A DNA stretch of 64,000 bases from Halobacteriovoraceae bacterium (lineage in GTDB: Bacteria > Bdellovibrionota > Bacteriovoracia > Bacteriovoracales > Bacteriovoracaceae). Positions 44,041-52,781 of the stretch are shown in pieces. The stretch spans positions 930,001 through 994,000 of the forward strand of contig JACKAJ010000015.1 of NCBI GenBank assembly GCA_020635135.1, given 5' to 3'. A model generated the notes under the pieces. That model saw only the letters and a program-made list of their open reading frames with translations. It searched no databases and was not told the origin of the DNA. The first letter of the stretch is position 1. Each line of letters opens with the position of its first letter. The position numbers and the translations under genes were made by a program.

Positions 44041-44376
44041 TTGAGCTTAAGAAAAAAAATTAACTTTAATAATCTTTATTATTTTCATGTAATCGCCCAA
44101 GAGGGCTCTCTCGCTAAGGCAACAAAGTTCCTCGACGTTAGTCAGCCTACTCTCAGTCAACAACTTAAACACTTAGAAAATCAGCTTGGAATTGAACTCT
44201 TCATCCGCAAAGGAAGATCACTGCAACTGAGCCACGAGGGATCAATCATATTCGAACACACAAAAAAAATCTTTTCCATGGCTTCTGTCATGCTCGAAGA
44301 TCTTCAGCGCAGTAAAGAAGTAAAAAAAAATAAAATGAGCGGTCCTCCAGAAAACTTGGCTGATAACCACCAATGA
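44041..44376 (+). CDS. LysR-type HTH protein lacking the effector domain
   Basis: Only 111 residues. The winged HTH of the LysR family (NhaR-like) is clear: NFNNLYYFHVIAQEGSLAKATKFLDVSQPTLSQQLKHLENQLGIELFIRKGRSLQLSHEG, followed by the linker helix to about residue 95. The periplasmic-binding-like effector domain (about 200 residues) is absent, and no frame downstream resembles it. Start TTG 44041 with AGGTAGGAAAA upstream. It could be a functional mini-regulator or a truncated gene. Divergent from the DUF2383 operon. Confidence 0.75.
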   Translation: MSLRKKINFNNLYYFHVIAQEGSLAKATKFLDVSQPTLSQQLKHLENQLGIELFIRKGRSLQLSHEGSIIFEHTKKIFSMASVMLEDLQRSKEVKKNKMSGPPENLADNHQ

Positions 44377-44497
44377 CAAGAAGACGATAATTTTAATCGG
44401 AATTAGAATCTTTTTTCAAATAGCAAAGTGTATCTAGTTCATCTTTTCCATGGAAATTCATGTTAAAATAAACCTAAGGATTTGGTTCACAACTAAC

Positions 44498-45625
44498 ATG
44501 CTTAGATTGCCTATATTTATAATCTTATTGATCACAACTTCGCTTTTTGCTCAAGATGAAGAGATGTATTTTGGTCCTGAGTTCACTTTTAGCAACAAAA
44601 AAATATTTTTACCACAGTCTATCACAGGACGAGATGTTTCTCGCGATACTTATATGCGCAATAAAATTGAAGGTATGAATGACTACATTATAAATAAATG
44701 TCGAGAAAAATATTCAAATTGTCGAATAAAAATAAAAGACTATAAAAAACATATTTATTTTTCAGAAGATCTTTATTTTTACCTCAAAGGAGATGAAAAT
44801 GTCATCGAAGTTAATATGCCGAAAATGACAATCGAACAAATGAAAGAATATGAAGATATTATTCAAGATCTTCTTTTTGACTCATTTGCTGAAAACAAAC
44901 TCTTTCCTCAAAAACTTTATGGTTCAGGTCACATCTCCATTGAAAGAAAAAATTTTCTCAATATCCGTCATCTCCAAAATTTTATTGCTGATTACCATAA
45001 TCACCCTGGTCTATCGTGGGGATTTTTTGAGAAAGATTCTTATAATGCCATCCCTTTTTTCTTTATATGCAAAAATACAAAAAAGAAAATTAAAGAATTT
45101 CTAAGCAAAAATCTCAATGAACTCTCTTTCGTTGAATTTGCAAGGTCCTATAGTGTTTTTCGAGACTACGAATATCCAAAGAGTATTTTAGAAAAAATTT
45201 TAGAATTTTCTGGCGTCAATCCAATGGCGTTATCATGGTTTAATGTTGGCCCTTTTACCAACACTCTTCGCTTTCATAAAAATCGCCTCGAAGTCAGGGC
45301 CCATCGCGCACAAGAAAATTTTGGTCAATTTATCGATCAATGCACTGTCTATCGCGATCGTATAATCTCGCTCAAAAATAAAGAACTCGTTCCTCTCAAC
45401 ATTGACGTCGGGGTGAATTCTATCCGCCAAGCCTTGGCCCAAGCACAAGATTATTTTTCAACTTCGACCATCAAATTTAAAGATTATCGTCAAAAATACC
45501 ACTCAAGATTTTATCGTCTTATCACACCTGAGCAAAAAAATATTTTTCGACCAACAAATCGATGCTCAATATGGATTAATAAAATTTATACGAATATTTT
45601 GAATTTTTTAGCGGCTGCTATTTAA
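44498..45625 (+). CDS. Exported protein of unknown function, 375 aa
   Basis: From ATG 44498 the product has a compact signal peptide (MLRLPIFIILLITTSLFAQ). An in-frame ATG at 44450 would add 16 residues, and neither start has a well-spaced ribosome site. The mature protein is charged and aromatic-rich with scattered Cys (NKCREKYSNCRI, FFICKNTKK, DQCTVYRD, NRCSIWIN). It is probably mixed alpha/beta. A hydrophobic end (ILNFLAAAI) may be a helix. No domain recognised. It runs up to the 3' end of tRNA-Leu. Confidence 0.68.
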   Translation: MLRLPIFIILLITTSLFAQDEEMYFGPEFTFSNKKIFLPQSITGRDVSRDTYMRNKIEGMNDYIINKCREKYSNCRIKIKDYKKHIYFSEDLYFYLKGDENVIEVNMPKMTIEQMKEYEDIIQDLLFDSFAENKLFPQKLYGSGHISIERKNFLNIRHLQNFIADYHNHPGLSWGFFEKDSYNAIPFFFICKNTKKKIKEFLSKNLNELSFVEFARSYSVFRDYEYPKSILEKILEFSGVNPMALSWFNVGPFTNTLRFHKNRLEVRAHRAQENFGQFIDQCTVYRDRIISLKNKELVPLNIDVGVNSIRQALAQAQDYFSTSTIKFKDYRQKYHSRFYRLITPEQKNIFRPTNRCSIWINKIYTNILNFLAAAI

Positions 45626-45628
45626 AAG

Positions 45629-45711
45629 TGGTGCCCGCGGAGGGACTTGAACCCCCACGCTTGCGCACTAGATCCTAAGTCTAGCGTGTCTACCAATTCC
45701 ACCACGCGGGC
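45629..45711 (-). tRNA. tRNA-Leu (UAG)
   Basis: Minus-strand tRNA with acceptor GCCCGCG/CGCGGGC, anticodon loop CTTAGGA (anticodon TAG), and the type-II variable arm TGCGCAAGCG. The T arm is GGGGG-TTCAAGT-CCCTC and CCA is encoded. It has 83 nt including CCA. A broken second copy with its 5' flank lies just upstream at 45770-45874. Confidence 0.96.
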
Positions 45712-45769
45712 ATAAGCACTAAAATTTTAAAGACAACATTAACCTAATTCAACCATTTTATAGAGACAC

Positions 45770-45864
45770 GCGTGTCTACCTTCCGCACCTCCGCTTCCTG
45801 CTACGGTGATGCCATTAGGCATCCGGCCTTTCGGGCTCCTGCCCTCAAGGTCCACCACGCGGGC
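45770..45864 (-). pseudogene. Broken tRNA-Leu copy interrupted by palindromic element
   Basis: GCGTGTCTACC (45770-45780) and TCCACCACGCGGGC (45851-45864) reproduce the 5' half of the tRNA-Leu at 45629-45711. The duplicated 5' flank ATAAGCACTA (45865-45874) follows. Where the tRNA has AAT between these pieces (D-loop), 70 nt are inserted. The 3' half of the tRNA is missing, so no functional tRNA can form. Confidence 0.7.
45781..45850 (-). repeat. Compact palindromic element, family 2, in tRNA remnant
   Basis: 70 nt aligned to 3488-3556: CCTCCGCTTCCTGCTACGG, hairpin GATGCC-ATTA-GGCATC (45808-45823), CGGCCTTTCGGGCTCCTGCCC with stem GGGC-TCCT-GCCC (45833-45844). The stems differ in sequence from the other copy but keep complementarity, and the TCCT loop is identical. 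On the minus strand the loops read AGGA. No ORF inside. Confidence 0.6.
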
Positions 45865-45946
45865 ATAAGCACTAATACTCTAGCTTTGGTATAAAATTAG
45901 AGAAATTTATTTTTACTCTGGAGGGGATAAAAAGACAAGCATTCTG

Positions 45947-48900
45947 CTATGCAGCTTTGTTATTCTTTTTGAGTTTTTCCAACTCTTTCTCAAGACTTTT
46001 CACGGTATTGGCCAGACCTCGATTCTGGGTCTGTAGCTTATTCATTTCCTTTTTACCTTCTGCGAGCTGAAACATGGCCTTGCTGTAATCCTTTTTAACG
46101 ATAAGAAGGTTCTGTTCTAAGCGTTGAGCTTGTCTTTTATCGGCAGCTGAATCGCCACTTCCCGCACCCTCTTTTGTCTGTGCAGATGCTTGCAGAACTT
46201 TTAATTGCTTGGTCAATTCATTCACTTGGGCTAGCAAACGAAGTTTTTCTTGTTCTAGTCCATGAGCCTTCTTCTTTAAGTCCATGGTCTGGTTTTGAGC
46301 CTTGATAATGGCCTCTCGAGATTCTGAATAAGCTCGCTTGCGGTTAGCCTTTTCTTCCTCTAACTGCTTTGCCAAATCTTCTGTGCTGGAATTATCTTTA
46401 ACATTTTGGCGCTGGAGATTTCTTAATTGAACCAAATCTTGATGGATAATTTCATTTTCTTTCATTTTTTCTTCTAATTTTTGGTTCAGTTCTTCATTTC
46501 CTTTCTTTAATTCATTGATATGTTTTTCAAGATCACGGGATTTAATCAAAGCATTCTTTTCACCGACTTTTGCTTGATTTATGAGTTGTTTAAGTCCCTG
46601 AAGTTCCTCTCTCGCCCGAGCCAAATCATTTTGGGATTTAATAAATCCTGATTTATCGCTACGCCCTTCAGGTCTTGTGGTCGGTTCATGCCCCAGAACG
46701 GCAGCATCTTTCATTGTCTGGACATGGAGATCCGAAATTCTCTCTTTTTGATCACCAATCTTGTCTTCTAAACTTTCCAACTTGGACTTATGGCGCTCTA
46801 AATTGAGATTAAGAGCTGTAATCTCTTCATCTTTTTTATTCAACATTTCTTGGTATTCACCGTCAGAAAGTTTATCCAATTCTTTATTCTGAAGATCTGC
46901 AATTTTACCTTTCAGAGCGCGTATCTCTTTTTCTTTATTCTCTGAAAGAGTCTGCATTCCTAGTTTAGCTTTTTCAACGATGCGATCTTTCGCCTTGACT
47001 GATCTCTTTATCTTATCTAATTCGGTATTAAAGATAGCTTCTTGTCTTTTTATTTCAGCTTTGTTCTTTTTATTTTCATTAAGTTGTTCATTCAATTTCT
47101 CTTTATTAGCAATATCTTTGTCAATGAGCTCTTGGATAAGTTTCGCCTCATCAGAAGAAAGAGTTTCCCCTTCCTGCATATTTTTTAACTTATTTAATTT
47201 TTCAAATTTTTCTTTGAGACCTTCATCATCTTTTTCAATTTTTTCTTTTGTCTCTGGATGAAAAACTCTATCAGAAACCTCTTTATTCACTTTTTCTTTT
47301 GTTTTATTTATTTGTTCACTAATACTTTTTTTAACTTTTTCACTATCAGCATCTAGCGTCTTCGCAAGACTCTTAACCACAAGTGTTTGGTTTTCAAGAA
47401 CAGGATTTTTAGTCGAAATTTTAACATCTAAATCCTTTTCCAACGTTTCACTCAAAGTATTTTCAAGTTGTTTTTGAATATTTTGCTCGAGAAATTCTTC
47501 TTGAGTGAGCGGTTGATTGGCAAGACCAATTTCTTTCATCTTCTCTTTGAGACGCTTCTCAAAGTTCAACTGCATTAATGCTTTATTTTTTTGCACAAGC
47601 GATGAAACCTGATTGAGGGATTCACTGGCTTCTTCTGTAAGAGATTCTGTATGCCAATCTTGAACTTTGTTGGCCATGTTCTCAGAAAGCCCTTTCACAA
47701 TCATCAGCTCTTCTTTATTGAGATCTTTCTTACTTTTAATTTTTCTAACAAACTGATCTTCTAACTGCTTCCCGGAAATTTTTTGAACTTCTTCTTTTTC
47801 AAGTGAACCTTTAACAGTATTGATAACATCTTCAAGTTTTTCCTCCATATACCCTTTAACTTTCTGAACTGTATCGTCTTCGACTTCTCCTAAGCCTTTG
47901 ACAACTTGTTTTTCTTCCTCAGTTAGAGATCCAAGAACTTTTTGTTCCTCTTCGATCTCTTCTTCTTTTTTAGCGAGAATATCGTTTACTTTTTTAAGTC
48001 GCACTTGTTTAGCAAGTTTTTTGGCAAGATCTTGACTGAAGTTTTCTTTTAATTTTTTCTTAAACCCTTCATCTTTTTCAACTTCTCCTCGAACGCGAGT
48101 GATCTCTTCACCATACTCATCACCTTCATTCTCATCAACAAGAGATTCTAGCAGATCTCCTGGTAGTTCAGTTATGTCCGTTGAATCAGAATTATTTTGC
48201 TGAATAGAATTCCAATAAACTTCTTCTTTTTCTTTTGCTTCACTGACTAACTTCACTGAAGAATGGATTTGTGAAATAAAAAGAGCGTGCTGATCGAGTT
48301 CTTGCCCTTTTATCCATCCTCCAATAAAAATAAGTTTCTTTGATTTAGGGTTGTACCCAATACTCAAAAAATTACTCAAAAGATAGCAACTTGTTAGAAG
48401 GAAATTCGGAGGTGATTGCTGGGTACTTTCAACGCTTGAAAAGGCATTGAGTAAGTATTCAGCAATAAAATCATTCACAGTGCAAGATGTTTGGATGACA
48501 AACACATCGTTACTAAATGTACTTTCGATCTCAATGGGAAGATCAGCAATATCCGATTTCTTTAAATAGAAATTATAAAATGCAATCTGGTTTAAAAAGT
48601 TTCTGATGGCGACATGGTGGAAATCATTTTTAGAAGCATCAAGGGCTATAAGATCGGAATAGTAACCAAGTTTATTGTGATTAGTGAGCTTAAAATTATT
48701 TGTTTTAATTTCATTTTTTAATAGCATTTCATCGACATAGAGATTCCCTTCTTGCTTAAAATATCTCGTCAATAAAGTCTGAACAATGTCTTGATCTAAA
48801 AGCTTAGGGCTTATTGCCACTCTTCCATTCAGAGTCAAAAAATCCTTAATATTTTTAGGCATTTCAAAACAAATGAGTTCTGTTCCTTCTGCCGTTGCTT

Positions 48901-49072
48901 CAAAAGATAATGAGAATTTCTCTAGATCTTTATTGTTATTAATAACGATATAATTAACTTGAGTCCCTTGAAGAGCTTCTTTGCTGTCAACACATTCCAA
49001 TTCACTAGCTTCAATGACCGATTGCAATCGGTCATCTTGAACAAGTTTAAGAATTTTCTTGCTCTCGCTCAT
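45947..49072 (-). CDS. Large coiled-coil protein, 1041 aa, unknown function
   Basis: The N-terminal 290 residues form a globular region of unknown fold (VNYIVINNNKDLEKFSLSF, LICFEMPKNIKDFL, LIFIGGWIKGQELDQHALFI). The remainder is Glu/Lys/Leu-rich heptad coiled coil from about 300 to 1040, with AQTKEGAGSGDSAADKR as a break near 980. There is no signal peptide or membrane segment, so it is cytoplasmic and possibly a filament or scaffold. Codon use resembles its neighbours. ATG 49072 overlaps the stop of the preceding HD-GYP-like gene (ATGA), indicating coupled synthesis of partners. Confidence 0.75.
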   Translation of the reverse strand: MSESKKILKLVQDDRLQSVIEASELECVDSKEALQGTQVNYIVINNNKDLEKFSLSFEATAEGTELICFEMPKNIKDFLTLNGRVAISPKLLDQDIVQTLLTRYFKQEGNLYVDEMLLKNEIKTNNFKLTNHNKLGYYSDLIALDASKNDFHHVAIRNFLNQIAFYNFYLKKSDIADLPIEIESTFSNDVFVIQTSCTVNDFIAEYLLNAFSSVESTQQSPPNFLLTSCYLLSNFLSIGYNPKSKKLIFIGGWIKGQELDQHALFISQIHSSVKLVSEAKEKEEVYWNSIQQNNSDSTDITELPGDLLESLVDENEGDEYGEEITRVRGEVEKDEGFKKKLKENFSQDLAKKLAKQVRLKKVNDILAKKEEEIEEEQKVLGSLTEEEKQVVKGLGEVEDDTVQKVKGYMEEKLEDVINTVKGSLEKEEVQKISGKQLEDQFVRKIKSKKDLNKEELMIVKGLSENMANKVQDWHTESLTEEASESLNQVSSLVQKNKALMQLNFEKRLKEKMKEIGLANQPLTQEEFLEQNIQKQLENTLSETLEKDLDVKISTKNPVLENQTLVVKSLAKTLDADSEKVKKSISEQINKTKEKVNKEVSDRVFHPETKEKIEKDDEGLKEKFEKLNKLKNMQEGETLSSDEAKLIQELIDKDIANKEKLNEQLNENKKNKAEIKRQEAIFNTELDKIKRSVKAKDRIVEKAKLGMQTLSENKEKEIRALKGKIADLQNKELDKLSDGEYQEMLNKKDEEITALNLNLERHKSKLESLEDKIGDQKERISDLHVQTMKDAAVLGHEPTTRPEGRSDKSGFIKSQNDLARAREELQGLKQLINQAKVGEKNALIKSRDLEKHINELKKGNEELNQKLEEKMKENEIIHQDLVQLRNLQRQNVKDNSSTEDLAKQLEEEKANRKRAYSESREAIIKAQNQTMDLKKKAHGLEQEKLRLLAQVNELTKQLKVLQASAQTKEGAGSGDSAADKRQAQRLEQNLLIVKKDYSKAMFQLAEGKKEMNKLQTQNRGLANTVKSLEKELEKLKKNNKAA

Positions 49073-50124
49073 GATGCTTTTTCAACCTCAAGTTTAATTT
49101 GAAATTCTTTTTTCAATATTTTTGCAATTCTATCAAAATGATAAAATTGTCCCATGCTGTTTTTATAAAGATTCGTTATTAAGTTTTTTAATATACCTCT
49201 TCCACTGCCTCTATCGAGAAGAAGTGGTTCATGGGGGATGAGATGCTCGACAAAGACAATTACAGCTTCCCAATCCGCAAAATCGCTTTGAATCAATTTC
49301 TGAGGAAATCCTGTACCTGCTGCATTTTCTTGATGTTTTGTGATCACATTGAGCACACCTCTATTATAAAAAACATTTCCATACTCTGAGTAAGCTATTT
49401 GCATACTCTTTAAGGGGTGTTGAACAAAGGCATCTCTACCAGCAATATTTTTAAAATCAGTAAGGGTTCGCAATCCTTCTCCTGGCAATCTTTGTTCATT
49501 TTCAATCGCTTTGTGAGTTGACCAGGGTAAAACATCTTCATACAGACTGATATCCATAAGAAAGCAAGCATGATAGACGTCAGAAAGAAAATTAAAATCG
49601 AGATAACCCAATTGCAAGCAAAGAAAAACGCTAAAAGTTGCCATCACCATATTTCTTTTAAAAATATCCACATCCATTTCAGCTACTTGCTTAAAAAATT
49701 CAGGTAAAAACAAAGAGAAAACCTCTTGAAATGCTAGCAAGTAATCGAGAAGTGAGTAATCATGCGAACCTTCAACAAAAACTTTCTTAAAATCATTGAG
49801 TATTTCACGAGAACATTCGATATTTTCAACTTCAAGTTGAGAATTTTTAAGTTTTTTGAAAAGATTAATAAGAGATTCCTTATGCTTTTGATCGACGACA
49901 GAAATAACAGGGACTTCCTCACACTTTTTTCTCTTTAGTTTTGTTAGGAATGCTTCATCGACAATACCGCCTGGATCGAGAAGTTTAAGATAAGAAGAAT
50001 TTGGCAGTTGAAAGAAAACAAAACCCAAAGACAAAAACCAGCCTTCAATTTCTTGCAAACTGACACGCGTGAGATCCTTGGACAAAAATGTCTTTCCTTT
50101 TATCGAAAAAGTTTCGTTACTCAA
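49069..50124 (-). CDS. Degenerate HD-GYP-like protein, 351 aa
   Basis: The C-terminal half carries an HD-GYP-type pattern: helices with FLSDVYHACFLMDISLYEDV near 188 where the HD pair would be, HPLKSM near 238, then KHQENAAGTGFPQKL near 265, which mimics the HHE..GxGYP signature. The canonical HD dyad reads MD, so cyclic-di-GMP hydrolysis is doubtful. The N-terminal about 130 residues (SIKGKTFLSKDL, FVFFQLPNSSYLKLLDPG) may be a PilZ-unrelated beta domain and a helical linker. Coupled to the coiled-coil gene by a 4-bp overlap. Likely a signalling or structural adaptor. Confidence 0.65.
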   Translation of the reverse strand: MSNETFSIKGKTFLSKDLTRVSLQEIEGWFLSLGFVFFQLPNSSYLKLLDPGGIVDEAFLTKLKRKKCEEVPVISVVDQKHKESLINLFKKLKNSQLEVENIECSREILNDFKKVFVEGSHDYSLLDYLLAFQEVFSLFLPEFFKQVAEMDVDIFKRNMVMATFSVFLCLQLGYLDFNFLSDVYHACFLMDISLYEDVLPWSTHKAIENEQRLPGEGLRTLTDFKNIAGRDAFVQHPLKSMQIAYSEYGNVFYNRGVLNVITKHQENAAGTGFPQKLIQSDFADWEAVIVFVEHLIPHEPLLLDRGSGRGILKNLITNLYKNSMGQFYHFDRIAKILKKEFQIKLEVEKAS

Positions 50125-50210
50125 AAAAAACTCCTTGGGATAAAAAATATCCTATCCCATCGAAACTATTCGGAATTCAGTGAGTAAAAAGTTATTCGGT
50201 CAGATAATTT

Positions 50211-51917
50211 TTATGATTTGGGAATGCCCTTAGGAATGGCCGATAAAAGATTTCTGGTATAGCCCATTTGTGGGTTATTATAGACTTCAGAAGCAACCGC
50301 ATGTTCGACTATTTTACCCTGGTACATAACTCCAACTTCATCAGAAATAAAATTGACGACACTCAAGTCGTGAGAAATAAAAATATAGGTAAGATCAAAT
50401 TCATCTTGTAAATCGAGCAGTAAATTAAGCACTTGCGCTTGTACCGAAACATCTAAGGCAGAAACTGACTCATCACATATGATAAATTCTGGTTTGAGGG
50501 CCAGGGCCCTGGCAATGGCAATTCTTTGGCGTTGCCCTCCAGAGAATTGATGAGGGTAGCGTGAAAGGTGGCTCGTCAAAAGACCAACTTTTTCCATCAA
50601 CTGTTTGGCGAGATCAACGCGCTCATTATCCGAGACACCAACTTTGTGGATTTTCATTGGTTCTACAATAATTTGTTCAATAGTCATTCTTGGGTTGAGT
50701 GAAGAATAAGGGTCTTGAAAAATAATCTGCATTTTTGATCGCAATGCCTGAAGCTCTTTCGCTTCTAGTCCCGTCACATCTTGACCTTGATAATAAACAC
50801 TTCCTTCAGTCGGCTCCACCAAACGTAAAATAGTTCTCCCCAGTGTTGTTTTGCCACATCCCGACTCTCCAACAAGACCTAAGGTTCTCCCTTTTCTCAG
50901 TTGAAATGAAACATCATCGACAGCTTTGATATGCCCAATGGTTCTTCGAAAAAATCCGGCCTTGACTGGAAAATAAGTTTTAAGATTTTTAACTTCTAAG
51001 AGAATTGGATTTTTATCTCCACTATAGTCATAAGTTTTTGTGAAAGGCTTTTTTCTCTCATCAGAAACTTTAAGTTCATTACCTTCCTTGTCCATAAAGT
51101 CACTGACGGTTAAAAGTCTTTTAGGATTGCTCTCAAGACCTGGACGACAAGCGAGAAGTCCCTTTGAGTAAGGATGACTAGGACTATTGAATATAGATTT
51201 CACACTATTTCTTTCAACGATATTACTCTTATACATCACCACAACTTCGTCTGCGATGTCAGCAATGACGGCAAGATCGTGAGTGATAAAGAGCACTCCC
51301 ATATTGTATTCTTGCTGAAGCCCAAAGATCAGATCTAGAACTTGTTTTTGAATAGTCACATCGAGTGCGGTGGTGGGTTCATCACAAATCAAAAGTTTGG
51401 GATCACAGGCAATGGCCATGGCGATCATGATTCTTTGCTTCTGCCCCCCTGAGAGTTCGTGGGGATACGCGAGAGCCCTGCTTTTAGGATTGGGAATTCC
51501 CACTTGATCCATAAGCTCAATCGCTTTTTCCAAAGCTTCTTTAGCATTCATTCCCTTGTGGAGTATCAAAGACTCTGCAATCTGTTCACCCACTTTAAAA
51601 ACCGGATTAAGGCTCGTCATCGGCTCTTGAAAGATCATACTGATATCATTGCCACGCAGTTTTCTCATCTGCGCTTCGTTCATTTTTAAAATATCTTTTC
51701 CATTAAAGAGAATTTCTCCTGAAACAATCTTTCCAGGGGGATTGGGAATGAGTCCCATCACTGAAAAAGCACTGACACTTTTTCCCGAACCAGACTCTCC
51801 GACCAGTCCTACCGTTTGCCCTGGATTCACAGTGAAGGAAGCTCCATTCACAGCCCTAGTAATACCTTCTTGGGTGTGAAATTCTACCGAGAGGTTTTTA
51901 ACTTCTAAGAGGCTCAT
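50211..51917 (-). CDS. Oligopeptide ABC transporter ATP-binding protein, fused two-domain type
   Basis: 568 residues with two complete ABC domains, as in YejF/GsiA. Domain 1 has Walker A GESGSGKS (about 37), signature LSGGQKQR and Walker B LLICDEPTTALDV. Domain 2 has GESGCGKT (about 350), FSGGQRQR and FIICDESVSALDV. Oligopeptide-type tails (NSPSHPYSKGLL, NNPQMGYTRNLL) follow each. It energises the permease pair encoded immediately upstream, overlapping by 4 bp. The substrate is a peptide or similar, judged from family only. Confidence 0.95.
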   Translation of the reverse strand: MSLLEVKNLSVEFHTQEGITRAVNGASFTVNPGQTVGLVGESGSGKSVSAFSVMGLIPNPPGKIVSGEILFNGKDILKMNEAQMRKLRGNDISMIFQEPMTSLNPVFKVGEQIAESLILHKGMNAKEALEKAIELMDQVGIPNPKSRALAYPHELSGGQKQRIMIAMAIACDPKLLICDEPTTALDVTIQKQVLDLIFGLQQEYNMGVLFITHDLAVIADIADEVVVMYKSNIVERNSVKSIFNSPSHPYSKGLLACRPGLESNPKRLLTVSDFMDKEGNELKVSDERKKPFTKTYDYSGDKNPILLEVKNLKTYFPVKAGFFRRTIGHIKAVDDVSFQLRKGRTLGLVGESGCGKTTLGRTILRLVEPTEGSVYYQGQDVTGLEAKELQALRSKMQIIFQDPYSSLNPRMTIEQIIVEPMKIHKVGVSDNERVDLAKQLMEKVGLLTSHLSRYPHQFSGGQRQRIAIARALALKPEFIICDESVSALDVSVQAQVLNLLLDLQDEFDLTYIFISHDLSVVNFISDEVGVMYQGKIVEHAVASEVYNNPQMGYTRNLLSAIPKGIPKS

Positions 51918-52771
51918 GATTCTTTCCCTTTAAGTTTAGGATCGAGAGCATCTCTGAGAGCATCCCCAAGAATATTAAATGCCAGCACAATTAAAAACAT
52001 GGCGAGCGTCGCAAAGGCTAACTGCCACCAGTACCCACTTGTTAACTCTTGTTTGGCGTCGTTGATCATCTTTCCCCAACTTGGCTGTTCTTGTACTCCC
52101 AATCCAAGATAAGAAAGAATAACTTCAGATTTTATCGCAACTTGAAACTGTAAAGAAGCATTGATAATAACAACGTGAAAGACGTTGGGAATAATGTGGC
52201 GAAAAAGTTTTCGGGCATGCCCACCACCAATGGCCGTCACCGCCTGCACATAATCTCGATTTTTGTGTTTAATGACCTCTCCTCTCACCAATCGGCAGAG
52301 GTGCACCCAAGTCGTTAGCCCGAGAGCAATATAAACAGACGTAATTCCTTTTTCTAAAATAAATGAAATAGAAATAAGTAGCATGATTGTGGGGATTGAA
52401 GAAAAGGTTGTATAAAACCAAACGATAATTTCATCGACCACTCCTCCAAAATAACCCGCCGTTGCTCCTAAAACCACTCCAATCGGTATTGAGATCATGG
52501 AAGAAATAAATCCCACCGACATGGCTACTTGGACACCGTAAATAACTTTTTTAAAGACATCGCGACCTAAAAAATCCGTCCCAAAAATAAAATCACTGCT
52601 AGGAGGAGCATAATTGGGACCAACAGTCTGATGCCAATCACCAACAATCACTCCCAGACTCACAAGAATCGCAATAATGGTATAAACGAGGACCACAATT
52701 AAAGAGAATAAAGATATTTTGTCTTTAACAATCTTTTTAAGGGCCTCTCCCCAAAGTGATTCTTTTTTCAT
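51914..52771 (-). CDS. Oligopeptide ABC transporter permease, OppC/DppC/YejE type
   Basis: 285 residues from ATG 52771 (MKKESLWGEALKKI), preferred over ATG 52810 because AGGA lies 8 bases upstream and the longer form would overlap the preceding gene. It has a single cytoplasmic N-terminus, five to six membrane helices, and the EAA loop region (VRGEVIKHKNRDYVQAVTAIGGGHARKLFRHIIPNVF). The domain order GTDFLGRDVFKKVIYGVQVAM is typical of the second permease. The stop overlaps the ATPase start by 4 bp. Confidence 0.93.
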   Translation of the reverse strand: MKKESLWGEALKKIVKDKISLFSLIVVLVYTIIAILVSLGVIVGDWHQTVGPNYAPPSSDFIFGTDFLGRDVFKKVIYGVQVAMSVGFISSMISIPIGVVLGATAGYFGGVVDEIIVWFYTTFSSIPTIMLLISISFILEKGITSVYIALGLTTWVHLCRLVRGEVIKHKNRDYVQAVTAIGGGHARKLFRHIIPNVFHVVIINASLQFQVAIKSEVILSYLGLGVQEQPSWGKMINDAKQELTSGYWWQLAFATLAMFLIVLAFNILGDALRDALDPKLKGKES

Positions 52772-52781
52772 TTTCTTCTTC

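Noticed and set aside
44377..44497. Continuation of the truncated LysR gene after a frameshift
   Set aside because: No frame in the following sequence resembles a LysR effector domain.
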